Part shown: piece after piece, positions 35,343 through 44,882 of the stretch
Layout of the letters: the number at the start of each line of letters is the position of its first letter
Numbering within the stretch: position 1 is the first letter of the stretch
Assembly: GCF_013342145.1 (NCBI RefSeq)
Contig: NZ_JABUQZ010000001.1
Location: 744,001-808,000 of the forward strand
From: Haloterrigena gelatinilytica
GTDB taxonomy: Archaea; Halobacteriota; Halobacteria; Halobacteriales; Natrialbaceae
Length of the DNA stretch: 64,000 nt
Direction: 5' to 3'
The notes under the pieces: model-generated
The model's input: the letters and a program-made list of their open reading frames with translations, nothing else
Database searches by the model: none
What the model was told of the DNA's origin: nothing
Made by a program: the position numbers and the translations under genes

Positions 35343-35867
35343 ATGTCCGCCCTCCGCGTTCGCCGATTCGAACCGGCGGACGCCGATCGGATCCGGGAGC
35401 TACACGAAACGGCCATGCGAGACGTCGGGGCCTACGTCGCGGACGTTCCGGACGAGGACCTCGAGACCGTCACCGAGACGTACTTCGAGAGCGGCGGCGA
35501 GTTCCTCGTCGGCGAGCGCGAGGGGCGAATCGTCGCCATGGGCGCGTTCCGGCCGGTCGACGGGACGGACTTCGTCGCCCAGGTCCTCCCCGACCTCCCG
35601 GAGTCGACGGTCGAACTAACCCGGATGCGCGTCGATCCGGGCTATCAGCGCCGCGGCTACGGTCGGCGGGTCGCGACGGAACTCGAGCGACGCGCTCGCG
35701 AGCGGGGAGCGACGCAGATCGTCCTCGATACGAGGCCGACACAGACCGCCGCCCGCGGGCTCTACGAGACGCTGGGGTACGAGGAAGCGGCGCGCGAGCG
35801 GATCGAGGGATTCGGCGAGCCGTTCGAACTGGTGTTTTATCGGAAATCGATCCTCGACGGCGAGTGA
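35343..35867 (+). CDS. GNAT-family N-acetyltransferase
   Basis: A 174-aa acetyltransferase. The acetyl-CoA pyrophosphate loop is RVDPGYQRRGYGRRVATELE (Q/R-x-x-G-x-G). Strand 4 reads FLVGEREGRIVAMGAFRP and the end (TAARGLYETLGYEEAARERI) is the typical GNAT tail. It acetylates an unidentified amine or protein N-terminus. ATG 35343 starts MSALRVRRFEPADAD. It runs toward mutS, with convergent ends 20 nt apart. Confidence 0.9.
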   Translation: MSALRVRRFEPADADRIRELHETAMRDVGAYVADVPDEDLETVTETYFESGGEFLVGEREGRIVAMGAFRPVDGTDFVAQVLPDLPESTVELTRMRVDPGYQRRGYGRRVATELERRARERGATQIVLDTRPTQTAARGLYETLGYEEAARERIEGFGEPFELVFYRKSILDGE

Positions 35868-35887
35868 CGGCGGTTCGAAACCCGCCG

Positions 35888-38611
35888 TCACTCCTCGAGC
35901 AGTCGCTTCAGTCGATCCAGTTCGGTTAGCGCCTCGACGGGCGTGAGGTGGGCGAGGTCCAGCGCCCGGAGTTCGGCGGCGACGTCGGTAGGAATGTCGC
36001 CTCCGTCTGCAGTGGCCGCAGCAGCCACGTCGTCGGTCGGTTCGGCCGAGGCGTCCGCGTCGCCCGTGTCTTCACGCTCTTCGATCGATTCACCGTCGTC
36101 GACGTCGTCACCGGCGGCCTCCGCGACCAGTTCCCGCGAGCGCTCGACCACGGTCTCGGGGACGCCCGCGGCCGTCGCCACCTCGACGCCGTAGGAGCCC
36201 GTCGCCGCGCCGGGGGCGATCTCGTGGTGGAAGACGACCTCGCCGTCGTCCTCGTCGACCTCGAAGTGGAGCGTGAACGCGGCCTCGAGCTCGTCGGCGA
36301 GTTCGGTCAGCGGGTGGTGGTGGGTCGCGAACAGCGTCGTCGCGCCGACCCGGTCGTGGAGGTGCTCGGTGATCGCCTGCGCGATGGCCATGCCGTCGGC
36401 GGTCGAGGTGCCCCGGCCGACCTCGTCTAAGAGGACGAGCGAGCGCTCGTCGGCCTCGCGCAGAATGGTCGCGAGTTCGTCCATCTCGACCATGAACGTC
36501 GAGCGCCCGCCCGCGATGTCGTCGCTGGCGCCGACGCGGGTGAAGATCCGATCGACGGGCGTCAGCCTGGCCGCGCGGGCCGGGACGAAGCTCCCGACCT
36601 GCGCGAGCAGGACGATCTGGGCGACCTGGCGCATGTAGGTCGACTTCCCCGACATGTTGGGGCCCGTGATCACGGCCAGCCGTCGGTCGTTCGTCAGTCG
36701 CGCGTCGTTGGGGACGAACGACTCCTGGGTGCGCTCGACGACCGGATGCCGGCCTCCTTCGACGTCGATCTCGAGGCCGTCCCGGCCGTCGCGCTCGAGC
36801 ATCTCGGGGCGACAGTAGTCGTACTGGGCCGCGACGGTCGCGAGCGAGACGAGCGCGTCGAGGGCCGCGATCGCCTCTGCCAGTCCCTGCACGCGTTCGA
36901 CCTCGGCGGCGACGTCGCTGCGGACCTCACAGAACAGTTCGTACTCGCGCTCGTCGGCCCGCTGCTGGGCGCCGACGATCTCGTCCTCGCGCTCCTTGAG
37001 CTTCGGCGTGACGAACCGCTCGGAGTTCTTCAGCGTCTGCCGGCGCTGGTAGTTCTCGGGGACGGCATCGAGGTTCGGGTTCGTCACCTCGATGTAGTAG
37101 CCGTGAACGGAGTTGTGGCCGACCTTCAGCGAGTCGATGCCCGTCCGCTCGCGCTCGCGCTCTTCCAAATCGTCGATCCACTGCTTGCCGTCTCGAGCGG
37201 TCCCCCGGAGGTCGTCGAGGTCGTCGTCGTACCCCTCCGCGATGATCCCGCCCTCGGTGATTTCGATCGGCGGCTCCGCGACGACGGCGTCCTCGATCAA
37301 CTCGCGGACGTCCGCCAGCGGGTCGAGGTTCTCGCGGAGGCTCCGCAGGCGTTCGCAGTCCGCGTCGGCCAACTGCTCCCTGATCTCGGGGACGACCGCG
37401 AGCGTGTCGCGCAGCGAGCGCAGGTCCCGGGCGTTGGCTCGCTCGCGGGAGATGCGCCCGATCAGCCGCTCCAAGTCGTAGACCTCCCGCAGCCGGTCGT
37501 GGAGTCGCTCGCGGGTCCGCACGGCCGATTTCAGCTCGGCGACCGCGTCGTGGCGGGCCTCGATCCGCGCGGGCTCGAGCAGCGGCCGGCGGATCCAGTC
37601 CCTGAGCTTGCGACCCCCGAGCGCGCTGGCGGTCTCGTCGAGCACGCCGACGAGCGTGGCGTCGTCCCGGCCGTGGACCGTCCGCGGCTCGAACAGCTCG
37701 AGGCTGCGCAGGGCGACGGCGTCTAACAGCAGGTACTCGCGGGGATCGTAGCGGGTGAGTTGGGTGATGTACTCGAGGCGCTGCTCGGCGTCGCCCTCGA
37801 AGACCGCCTCGACGCGCTCCTCGTCGTCGACGTCGCCGCGTTCGCCCTCGTGTTCGCCGCCGCGGACGTACTCGGCGTACGCGAGCAAGGCGCCGCAGGC
37901 CCGTATCTCGGCGTCCGCCGCGAGCAGGGCGTCGGGGTTGCGAAAGTACGTCGCGAGCTTCTCCCCGGCCCGCTCGCGGTCGAAGGCGCGGGCGTCGAAC
38001 GGCGTCACCATGCAGTCGTCGGGAACGGGGTCGGCGGGCGCGTCGGGGCCGACGACCGCCTCGGAGGGGGCAAAGCGGCTCACCTCGTCGGCGATCGACT
38101 CGGGGGCGGTCGCGCTCGTCGCGTAGAAGTCGCCCGTCGAGACGTCGAGCAGGGCGAGCCCGAGCCGCTCGCCCTCCCGGGAAATCGCCGCGACGAAGTT
38201 GTTGTCGTCGCTCGAGAGCAGTTCGTCCTCGGTGAGCGTCCCGGGCGTGATCACGCGGGTGACCGCCCGCTCGACCACGCCGGAGGTCTCGCCGGGCTCT
38301 TCGACCTGGTCCGCGACGGCGACGCGGTAGCCGGCCTCGAGCAGCTCCTCGATGTACGACTCGGCGTTGTCGATCGGGATGCCGGCCATCGGGTACTCGC
38401 CGGTGGAGTCCTCGCGGCTGGTCAGGGCGATCTCGAGCAGGCGAGCGGTGCGCTCGGCGGCGCCGCAGAAGGTCTCGTAGAAGTCCCCCACCTGAAAGAG
38501 CACGATGGCGTCGTCGTAGCGGGCACAGAGGTCGTGGTACTGCGCCATCATGGGCGTCAGCTCGTCGCGCTTTGCGGCCATCTGTTCCGGAGGGCCAAGC
38601 GCCGGATCCAT
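35888..38611 (-). CDS. mutS: DNA mismatch repair ATPase MutS
   Basis: A 907-aa MutS1. The mismatch-reading Phe-x-Glu is in GDFYETFC (near residue 47). Further domains include the connector, lever and clamp, then Walker [14 protein letters not shown], signature region with [14 protein letters not shown], and Walker [16 protein letters not shown]. An acidic, low-complexity insert of about 45 residues ([17 protein letters not shown] and on) precedes the C-terminal end, a haloarchaeal addition. It detects mismatches and starts repair with MutL; no mutL gene is in the window. Standard length and complete motifs suggest full activity. Confidence 0.94.
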   Translation of the reverse strand: MDPALGPPEQMAAKRDELTPMMAQYHDLCARYDDAIVLFQVGDFYETFCGAAERTARLLEIALTSREDSTGEYPMAGIPIDNAESYIEELLEAGYRVAVADQVEEPGETSGVVERAVTRVITPGTLTEDELLSSDDNNFVAAISREGERLGLALLDVSTGDFYATSATAPESIADEVSRFAPSEAVVGPDAPADPVPDDCMVTPFDARAFDRERAGEKLATYFRNPDALLAADAEIRACGALLAYAEYVRGGEHEGERGDVDDEERVEAVFEGDAEQRLEYITQLTRYDPREYLLLDAVALRSLELFEPRTVHGRDDATLVGVLDETASALGGRKLRDWIRRPLLEPARIEARHDAVAELKSAVRTRERLHDRLREVYDLERLIGRISRERANARDLRSLRDTLAVVPEIREQLADADCERLRSLRENLDPLADVRELIEDAVVAEPPIEITEGGIIAEGYDDDLDDLRGTARDGKQWIDDLEERERERTGIDSLKVGHNSVHGYYIEVTNPNLDAVPENYQRRQTLKNSERFVTPKLKEREDEIVGAQQRADEREYELFCEVRSDVAAEVERVQGLAEAIAALDALVSLATVAAQYDYCRPEMLERDGRDGLEIDVEGGRHPVVERTQESFVPNDARLTNDRRLAVITGPNMSGKSTYMRQVAQIVLLAQVGSFVPARAARLTPVDRIFTRVGASDDIAGGRSTFMVEMDELATILREADERSLVLLDEVGRGTSTADGMAIAQAITEHLHDRVGATTLFATHHHPLTELADELEAAFTLHFEVDEDDGEVVFHHEIAPGAATGSYGVEVATAAGVPETVVERSRELVAEAAGDDVDDGESIEEREDTGDADASAEPTDDVAAAATADGGDIPTDVAAELRALDLAHLTPVEALTELDRLKRLLEE

Positions 38612-38716
38612 ACCCGAATACCGCCGTCGGACGCGGAAATAGCTTGCTGGATCGGCGCCGAACGGTCCGATTCCGAGACTGGTCTAGTCACACGACTTTC
38701 AGGAAACGGAAAAGGC

Positions 38717-38724
38717 GTATTACG
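38717..38724 (+). promoter_or_regulatory. TATA-like element before the membrane-anchored regulator
   Basis: GTATTACG lies about 32 nt before ATG 38753, in the divergent region with mutS. Spacing fits a nearly leaderless start. Confidence 0.45.
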
Positions 38725-38752
38725 CTCGACCGCACAACCCCACACGAATAGC

Positions 38753-40168
38753 ATGACCGCCCGTTCGTCGACCGCGAGTCGCGTCCTCGTCTGTCTCGTC
38801 ACCCTCCTCGTCTGCGGCGCCGGTACGGTCGGGATCGTCGCCGCTGCGACCGGCGGCGCCGCGTCCCTGGGGACCGACGATTCGCTCACCGGATCCGTCG
38901 ACGAGACGGACGACGAGTTGGCAAACGTAAGCGACGACCTCGAGAACGCCGACGACGGGACGATCGACGGCGGCGGGAACGCGACGAACGAGACCGCCGA
39001 CGAGGACGACGGGACGGCTGCCGAACGGGACGGCGGGACGGACGGACTCCGAAACGTAACCGACGAGAGCGACGACTCGATCGACGAAACAGAAGCCACC
39101 CTCGAGAACGGGTCCGGAACGGTGACGAACACGACCGACGAGACGAGGGACGCGGTGGACGCCGCCGCTAACGAGACGGCCGACGGGCTGCTCGAGAACT
39201 CGAGCGACGCGCTCGACGGCGACGCCGAACTCGACGGATCGATCGGAACGGAGTCCGTCGGCCTCGAGGTGTCGGCGTCCGCGTCGACCGACTCGAGCGA
39301 CGGCGCGGGTGACGGCGATGACGACGCTGCGAGCGCGGGCGACTACGGCAGTACCGACGGCTCCCCGATTCCGGACGGAACCTCGACGACGGCCGACGTC
39401 GTCCTCGTCGGCCTGCTCGGCACGATCACCGCCGCGGGGGCTGCAGCGGGGGGTGCCGGCGCGGGTGCCGCCGCCGGTTCGGCCGGCGCTGGCGCGGGGT
39501 CCGCTGGCGCTGCAGGCGGCGCGACCGGTCTCACAGCGAACTGGCTCGGTCAATCCGTCCTGCGACACCTCCGCCGTCTCGGTTCGCTGCTCCCGGTGAA
39601 GCTCCTCTCGATCCTCGGCTACAGTCGCTACGACGACTCCGACCCCCTCGAGAACGACCGCCGGCGGGCGATCTACGAGACCATCGCGGCCGACCCCGGC
39701 TGCTACCTCTCGCAGGTCAGCGAGGAGAGCGGCGTCGCGCTCTCGACGGTCCGCCACCACGTCCGCATCCTCGACGAGGAGGGGCTGGTGGCCACGGCCA
39801 AGGTCGACGGCAAGCGCCGGTACTTCCTCGCGGACGAGGCCGCGGCGGCGCCTGGCGACGGCGGGCCGACCGTCGAGGACGCCGAACTCCACGCCGCCCT
39901 CGCGGAGCCCGCCAAGCGGGCGGTGCTCGAGACGCTCGCGGACCTCGGTTCGGCGCCGAACGGCCGCCTCGCCGACGAACTCGAGCGCGATCCGAGTACC
40001 GTCTCACACCACCTCTCGGCGCTGGCCGACGACGGACTGGTCGTCCGCGAGAAGGACGGCCGAGCGATGATCAACGAACTCGTCCCGACGGTCGAGGCGG
40101 CGCTGAGCGAGACAGAGCCGTCGCTCGAGGACGAAACGGCGTCGCCGTCGGCGCCGGCGGACGACTAA
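38753..40168 (+). CDS. Membrane-anchored double winged-helix regulator
   Basis: A 471-aa protein that combines a surface domain with DNA-binding domains. Residues about 10-35 are a signal anchor (VLVCLVTLLVCGAGTVGIVA). Residues about 36-210 are acidic and low in hydrophobic residues, with eight N-x-S/T sequons (for example NVSDD, NATNET, NTTDET, NSSDA), so the region is probably glycosylated and outside the cell. A Gly/Ala-rich membrane span follows (about 214-260). Two winged-helix domains are inside: first CYLSQVSEESGVALSTVRHHVRIL (301-363), second NGRLADELERDPSTVSHHLSAL (379-453). A one-component membrane sensor-regulator is the likely role. The stimulus is unknown. Confidence 0.75.
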   Translation: MTARSSTASRVLVCLVTLLVCGAGTVGIVAAATGGAASLGTDDSLTGSVDETDDELANVSDDLENADDGTIDGGGNATNETADEDDGTAAERDGGTDGLRNVTDESDDSIDETEATLENGSGTVTNTTDETRDAVDAAANETADGLLENSSDALDGDAELDGSIGTESVGLEVSASASTDSSDGAGDGDDDAASAGDYGSTDGSPIPDGTSTTADVVLVGLLGTITAAGAAAGGAGAGAAAGSAGAGAGSAGAAGGATGLTANWLGQSVLRHLRRLGSLLPVKLLSILGYSRYDDSDPLENDRRRAIYETIAADPGCYLSQVSEESGVALSTVRHHVRILDEEGLVATAKVDGKRRYFLADEAAAAPGDGGPTVEDAELHAALAEPAKRAVLETLADLGSAPNGRLADELERDPSTVSHHLSALADDGLVVREKDGRAMINELVPTVEAALSETEPSLEDETASPSAPADD

Positions 40169-40190
40169 GACACCGCTCTCGGACGACCGT

Positions 40191-41075
40191 TTACTCAAGC
40201 CACTCGTTTACCGAGTCCATCAACGTCGTCACCGGATTACCTGTCGTCAACTCGCGGATCTCAGGGAATTCGGCGTACAGCTCGTTCGATTTCGAGTAAT
40301 CCTCCGTCTCGCCCGATCGCGTCGTCCCGCTGATTACACCGACGACGTCGCCGTCTGGCGTGAACAACGGCCCGCCGCTATTCCCCTGTGACGTGGGTAC
40401 GGTCGATAGTATCCAATCGCTAACCGACCGGTAGCTATCGTATCGACCGATCGACATAACCCAGTCACCGTACCGGCCGGGATGACCGATCGTCAACAGC
40501 GGATCGCCGGCACGAAGCGTCGACTCGTCGCCGATCGAGAACTCCGATAACCCGTCTAGGTCCGTCTGAACGAGCGCGAGATCGGGTCTCATCTCCCGGT
40601 GATACCCGACGCGCGTCGCAGTGCCGGTTTTCCCGTCGAACGTTCCGATGGTAAACGACTCGTCGTTGATCGCGACGTGGGCGTTCGTCACGACGTGGCC
40701 CTTCTCGGCGTCGAGTACCCAGCCGGTCCCTCCGGAACTCGCGCCGCGCACCGTCACGACGGCACTTCGGGCGTTCCTCGCCGTCGTTTTCGCCCGCTCG
40801 AAAACGTCTCGGGAGAACTCCGGACTCGTCGCGGAGTCGGTTTCGTTCCGATCCTCAAGTTCTTCGATACGCTCGTTTTTCGCCGCAATCGTCTCTTCGA
40901 GCGTTTCGATCCGGGCCACGAGTTCCGCTCTGGACGGCTCTTCCGGATCGGATTCCGAAGTGGTAGTCGCGTTTCGCCCTGAGTTCCCATCGCCGAGGCT
41001 AGCACAGCCCGCGAGCCCGACGAGGAGTCCTGTCGATCCGGCCGTGAGAACGTTCCGTCTGGACGGTCTAGCCAT
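40191..41075 (-). CDS. Tat-exported lipoprotein, trypsin-like serine protease
   Basis: A 294-aa S1-type protease. It has a twin-Arg motif (RRNVLTAG) and lipobox (GLAGC), a short Thr/Ser linker, a coiled coil (ARIETLEETIAAKNERIEELED), and a chymotrypsin fold with His in VVTNAHVA, Asp in MRPDLALVQ and Ser in TSQGNSGGPL. It should act at the outer face of the membrane. There is no PDZ domain, unlike HtrA/DegP. It ends close to the membrane regulator gene (convergent, 22 nt), but co-function is not shown. Confidence 0.87.
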   Translation of the reverse strand: MARPSRRNVLTAGSTGLLVGLAGCASLGDGNSGRNATTTSESDPEEPSRAELVARIETLEETIAAKNERIEELEDRNETDSATSPEFSRDVFERAKTTARNARSAVVTVRGASSGGTGWVLDAEKGHVVTNAHVAINDESFTIGTFDGKTGTATRVGYHREMRPDLALVQTDLDGLSEFSIGDESTLRAGDPLLTIGHPGRYGDWVMSIGRYDSYRSVSDWILSTVPTSQGNSGGPLFTPDGDVVGVISGTTRSGETEDYSKSNELYAEFPEIRELTTGNPVTTLMDSVNEWLE

Positions 41076-41188
41076 ACCGGAATTCTCGGATAACGGACTA
41101 AATAGATTATCGGCCAGCGGACACGCGTGCTTCCCTCTTCGGACTGTGTTCGAACCGATTTTCTACGAGAACGGGGCTCCGAACTCCG

Positions 41189-41542
41189 TTATCCCGTCCG
41201 TTCGTCTCGTTCCGGGGAGTCCGTTTGGAAGTATAATTCGGCGTGCGCCTCGCAACCGGGATTGAACGGCGCCGAACACGACGGGCACCGGTAGTCGGCC
41301 TCGAGGTACGCGGGAACCGTGAGTTCGGTCTCGCAGACGCCACAGAGCACCGAGGGCTCGTCGAACCGATCGCGGGGCCACGGGACGGCCTCGTGGTCCG
41401 TCGTCTCGGCGTGGCAGCGATAGCACGGAAAGTAGCGCTCGCAACAGGAGAATTTGAAGGCGACGACGTCGCGCTCGGTGCGGTAGTGGGCACACCGGGT
41501 CTCGGAATCGACGTCGACGCCGCGAACGGAAGGGTCAGACAC
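41189..41542 (-). CDS. CHY-type zinc finger protein
   Basis: A 117-aa protein with the CHY zinc-finger ligand set: TRCAHYRTERD, FSCCERYFPCYRCHAE, LCGVCETELT, YRCPSCSAPFNPGCEAH. Several zinc ions are bound. In eukaryotes CHY domains belong to E3 ligases such as Pirh2; in archaea single-domain forms are of unknown function. An acidic end follows. It precedes the gvp cluster but is separated by 120 nt and likely unrelated. Confidence 0.88.
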   Translation of the reverse strand: MSDPSVRGVDVDSETRCAHYRTERDVVAFKFSCCERYFPCYRCHAETTDHEAVPWPRDRFDEPSVLCGVCETELTVPAYLEADYRCPSCSAPFNPGCEAHAELYFQTDSPERDERTG

Positions 41543-41662
41543 GGATCGTCGGTCGAACCGACGGGCGGACGGGACTTCGGAGTTTCGACGGACGCGTTGG
41601 CGACAGCGACGGCTCTCGGTGCCCGACTGACCGGTGTCGGACGGCTGCGACGCGGTGATCCG

Positions 41663-42226
41663 TTACTCGAACGTCGTCGTGTCGCCGCGCCGGTAGCGGT
41701 CGAGACGACGGTAGCCGTGGACGGTCGCGCTCTCGTCGAGTTCGATCTCGTAGCGACCGACGATGTCCTGCGTGTCGGGGACGGCTCGGCGTTCGACGAC
41801 TTCGACGACCGCGCGCCAGCCGTCGTCGGTCGGCGAGATCTCGCTGACGGCGTCGAACTCCCGACCGATGAGTTCGCCGGCGGTCGACTGGACGGTCCGG
41901 CGAACCGCGAGGACGCCCGCGATCTCGTCGTGGTCGGTGTCGACGTCGGCGTCTACGTCCTCGGGGTCGCTCTTTTCCTCGTCGGTCATGTCGACCGAGC
42001 CCAGCTCCTGACTCTGGGCTTGCGACTGCCGTTCGTCGTCCTGTGCCGCTTCGTCCTGTTCGTCTTCGACTGCTTGACTGTCGCTCACTGTTGGATCACT
42101 CTCGTCGTGCTGATAGCAGAAGCCGTCCTCCTGGGCCGGCCGCGAACAGCGCTCGCCGTCCTCGGTCAGCGCCCGACACTGGTCCTGGGCTTGCTCCGCT
42201 GATTGCTGGGTATCGGCTTCGGCCAT
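41663..42226 (-). CDS. gvpO: Gas vesicle protein GvpO with N-terminal zinc-knuckle extension
   Basis: A 187-aa protein; the C-terminal 90 residues are GvpO (LIGREFDAVSEISPTDDGWR, VVEVVERRAVPDTQDIVGRYEIEL, YRRGDT). GvpO acts in gas-vesicle formation or control. Residues about 17-40 hold a Cys/His motif (CRALTEDGERCSRPAQEDGF, then CYQH), which resembles a short zinc knuckle, followed by a Gln/Asp-rich linker of about 50 residues. Halobacterium GvpO, as I recall it, has no such motif. It ends the leftward A-N-O group, 87 nt after gvpN. Confidence 0.87.
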   Translation of the reverse strand: MAEADTQQSAEQAQDQCRALTEDGERCSRPAQEDGFCYQHDESDPTVSDSQAVEDEQDEAAQDDERQSQAQSQELGSVDMTDEEKSDPEDVDADVDTDHDEIAGVLAVRRTVQSTAGELIGREFDAVSEISPTDDGWRAVVEVVERRAVPDTQDIVGRYEIELDESATVHGYRRLDRYRRGDTTTFE

Positions 42227-42313
42227 TGGCGTGTGCTGAACCTGTCGCGTGTATTCGTCCGTGTCTGGGTACGGGTCCGGATCTCGTCCTCTTCCGCAGC
42301 GGCCGGCGCCGAG

Positions 42314-43369
42314 TCAGACCGACTCGGCGATCTGCGTCCGGAGCTGCGAGACGTCCTCGGGACCCTCGCCGGCGATCTTCGGCGCGAGGACGTCCATGAA
42401 GACGTCGGTCAGTAACTCGTCGTCGAACTCGCCGGGGTCACCGTCGCCGTCACCGTTTCGTTGGCCGTCGAAGACGGCGAGCCCCTTCGCGGCGGTGATC
42501 GCCGCCCGCGTGCCGACGACGAGGTCGAGTTCGTCGCGCAGCGCCCGCGTCTTCGCGACGATCGCCGCGACGTCCTCATCGGAGAGGTCGACGTGGGACT
42601 TGACGATCTCGCGCTCGGTCTCCTCGTCGTAGTAGTCGATGTGGACGCCGACGAAGCGGTCGAGCAGCGCGTCCTGCTGGCGGTGGACGCCGGCGTACTC
42701 GACGTCGTTCGAGGTGAAGATCGCCCGGAACTCGGGGTGGACGTCGATCGTCCGGTCCTCGCCGCGCTTGCCCGGTCGCTCGAGGACCCCCTCCTCGAAC
42801 ACCGAGAGCAAGACGTTGTGCGCCGAGGGGTCGCTGCGCGAGAACTCGTTGTAGACGAGCGTCGCGCCCTCCCGGACGGCCACCGAGAGCGGGTTGTCGA
42901 CCCAGCGCTCCCGGACGACTTCGGTCTTCTTGCTGACGCCGCCGACGAACTGGTCGGTCTCCTTGTACCGTTCGCCGCCGGCGTTCGCGCCGACGAGCGC
43001 GGCGGTGTCGACGGACTCGTCGCCGTTGATCCAGACGACCGGCCGACCGCGTTCGGCGGCGGCCGACAGCGCAAGCGCCGTTTTCCCGCAGCCCGTCGGG
43101 CCGATCAGGTGGACCGGCTTCTCGGCCTCGAGCCAGCCGGTGATCCGGCTTCGCAGCGAGGCGACGGCGTCGGTCTCGACGAACGGGTCGGGAGCGACGG
43201 CTTCGGGCGCCGAGAGTGGGCCGTCCCCGCTCCGGGCGCTCGCTGACGACGTCCCGTTCGACGACTTCCGGGCGAGTTTCTTCTTCGCGTGCCGACTCTC
43301 CTTCCGGGAGCGGTCGCTCCTGATCTTTCGACCTCTGACCTTGCGCTTGCGCGACGAATCGTCGGCCAT
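42314..43369 (-). CDS. gvpN: Gas vesicle AAA ATPase GvpN
   Basis: A 351-aa MoxR-like AAA ATPase. Walker A is IGPTGCGKTALA (about residue 92); the Walker B position reads ATLVYNEFSRSD; sensor and Arg-finger region lies in EFRAIFTSNDVEYAG and after. It helps gas vesicles grow. It starts 6 nt after gvpA, with no gvpC between. The N-terminus (about 65 residues) is highly basic (RKRKVRGRKIRSDRSRKESR), an unusual tail. Confidence 0.9.
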   Translation of the reverse strand: MADDSSRKRKVRGRKIRSDRSRKESRHAKKKLARKSSNGTSSASARSGDGPLSAPEAVAPDPFVETDAVASLRSRITGWLEAEKPVHLIGPTGCGKTALALSAAAERGRPVVWINGDESVDTAALVGANAGGERYKETDQFVGGVSKKTEVVRERWVDNPLSVAVREGATLVYNEFSRSDPSAHNVLLSVFEEGVLERPGKRGEDRTIDVHPEFRAIFTSNDVEYAGVHRQQDALLDRFVGVHIDYYDEETEREIVKSHVDLSDEDVAAIVAKTRALRDELDLVVGTRAAITAAKGLAVFDGQRNGDGDGDPGEFDDELLTDVFMDVLAPKIAGEGPEDVSQLRTQIAESV

Positions 43370-43375
43370 GGAGTG

Positions 43376-43666
43376 TTATTGAGTGGCGGATTCGGGTGAC
43401 GATTCCGGACGCGGTTCGACCTCGAGTTCCTCCAGCTCCTCGAGGTCGCCCTCCGCCGTCGCTTGCTCAATTTTCGCGATCTCCTCCGCGTAGTGCAGGA
43501 AGGTGTCGACGCTCGCGACGACGACGCGGGCCTCGATCGTCAGCAGTTCGATCCCGACAACCGAGATCCGTGCCCAGACGTCGATGACGACGCCCTTGTC
43601 GAGGATGCGGTCCAGTACCTCTGCGAGACTCGAGGAGTCGGGTCTCCGACCTGATGATGCTGCCAT
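43376..43666 (-). CDS. gvpA: Gas vesicle structural protein GvpA
   Basis: A 96-aa main shell protein. The core [40 protein letters not shown] and [18 protein letters not shown] match other GvpA. Halobacterium GvpA is about 76 aa, so this one has a longer acidic end ([18 protein letters not shown]). It self-assembles into the ribbed protein shell. First gene of the leftward gvpA-gvpN-gvpO operon. gvpC is absent. Confidence 0.93.
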   Translation of the reverse strand: MAASSGRRPDSSSLAEVLDRILDKGVVIDVWARISVVGIELLTIEARVVVASVDTFLHYAEEIAKIEQATAEGDLEELEELEVEPRPESSPESATQ

Positions 43667-44001
43667 ACGGACGCAGGTACACCCCCGGTTCGTAACACGG
43701 CTGGGACTGCGTCTGCAAGCCGCCGGTGCCGGACCGCGGCCGTTCCGAACCGGTTCGGCCCGCCGCCGCGGGCTGCCATTGCAAGCACCACGGTGACCCT
43801 TCGCGGCGGTGAATCTCGCATGACGAGTTCCTCGAGTACCCGCAGGTGAGTACCGTCGAACCGGCGTTCGGCGGTGCCCGCTCGGGTAGTCGACCCCGTT
43901 CCCATGATATCCCGATCGCTCCGTCTCGAGGCCGTTGACGAATCGCGCCCGCGCTCGCGGGCACGAGCAGCGCCGCCGTTCGACGCCGAGGTGATCGACC
44001 G
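43667..44001. promoter_or_regulatory. Divergent control region between gvpA and gvpF
   Basis: A 335-nt region that separates the two gvp operons. It holds the perfect 14-bp palindrome CCGAACCGGTTCGG (43745-43758), and a hairpin GCCCGCG-CT-CGCGGGC (43947-43962) about 40 nt before gvpF. No TATA box and no match to the TGAAACGG-N4-TGAACCAA activator site known for GvpE are clear. No gene is supported inside. Confidence 0.55.
43988..43996 (+). promoter_or_regulatory. Strong Shine-Dalgarno site of gvpF
   Basis: GAGGTGATC is a 9-nt match to the complement of the conserved 16S rRNA 3' end and lies 5 nt before ATG 44002. It fixes the gvpF start and shows that gvpF has a leader and is not leaderless. 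Confidence 0.7.
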
Positions 44002-44625
44002 ATGACCCACCGGTACGTATACGGCGTGATGAACGACGACCCCGTCGAGTTCGAGACCGACGCCGTCGGCGGCGCCGACCGCGTCTACACGGTCTCCCAC
44101 CGGCGGCTCAACGCCGTCGTCTCCGACATCGACACGACCGATCCCGAAGAGACCGACGAGGACGCCCAGCGACACGACGACGTCCTCCGGGAGATCATGG
44201 AACGCGACGGGGGGCGAACGATCGTCCCGATGCAGTTCGGCATGGCCTTCGAGAACGACCGGGCGCTGAAGAACGTCCTCCGCGGCGCCAGGCCGGCGTT
44301 CCGGCGCGCGATCAACGACATCGAGGGCCGGGAAGAACTCGGCCTCAAGATCGTCCGCGAGGAGGACACCGACGTCGATACCGACGCGCTCGAAGCGGCC
44401 GTCGCGGACGAACTCGAGTCAATCGCCGCGCAGTCGGTTCCCAACGACCTGTTCAGCGACCGACTCGTGCTCAACCGCTCCTACCTCGTCGACCGCGACG
44501 AACGCGAACGGTTCGACGAGGCCGTGGCCGACCTCGAGGACGAGTACGACGACCTCATGTTCCGCTACACGGGGCCGTTCGCACCGTACAGTTTCGTCGA
44601 CGTCAAGATCGGCGCCCAACAGTAA
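44002..44625 (+). CDS. gvpF: Gas vesicle protein GvpF
   Basis: A 207-aa GvpF/GvpL-family protein ([17 protein letters not shown], then [24 protein letters not shown], and the conserved end [16 protein letters not shown]). It is an accessory protein for early assembly of the vesicle. First gene of the rightward operon gvpF-G-H-(I slot)-J-K-L-M with a strong ribosome binding site. The paralog gvpL is at 47595. Confidence 0.92.
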   Translation: MTHRYVYGVMNDDPVEFETDAVGGADRVYTVSHRRLNAVVSDIDTTDPEETDEDAQRHDDVLREIMERDGGRTIVPMQFGMAFENDRALKNVLRGARPAFRRAINDIEGREELGLKIVREEDTDVDTDALEAAVADELESIAAQSVPNDLFSDRLVLNRSYLVDRDERERFDEAVADLEDEYDDLMFRYTGPFAPYSFVDVKIGAQQ

Positions 44626-44627
44626 CC

Positions 44628-44882
44628 ATGTTCATCCTCGACGACCTCCTGATCCGACCGTTCGTCGGCATCGTGGACACGCTGCACACGATGGCGCTGA
44701 GCGAGATGTACGACATCGAGGCGCTCGAGGCCGAACTCAAGGAGAACCAGCTGCTGTACGAACTCGGCGAACGATCCGAGGAGGAGTACCGACGCCGCAA
44801 GGACGAACTCGAGGAGGAGATCGAAATCGCCCGCGACGTCCACGAGCGACTCGCGAGCGGTCGCGTAGAGGTGAAACGCTGA
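44628..44882 (+). CDS. gvpG: Gas vesicle protein GvpG
   Basis: An 84-aa helical, highly charged accessory protein. It starts MFILDDLLIRPFVGIVDTLH, and contains the coiled-coil-like ELKENQLLYELGERSEEEYRRRKDELEEE region. It starts 2 nt after gvpF and ends inside the gvpH start (TGATG overlap). It functions with GvpF and GvpL in assembly. Confidence 0.92.
   Translation: MFILDDLLIRPFVGIVDTLHTMALSEMYDIEALEAELKENQLLYELGERSEEEYRRRKDELEEEIEIARDVHERLASGRVEVKR

Noticed and set aside
43667-44001. GvpE activator site (TGAAACGG-N4-TGAACCAA)
   Set aside because: Neither half is present in the gvpA-gvpF region on either strand.
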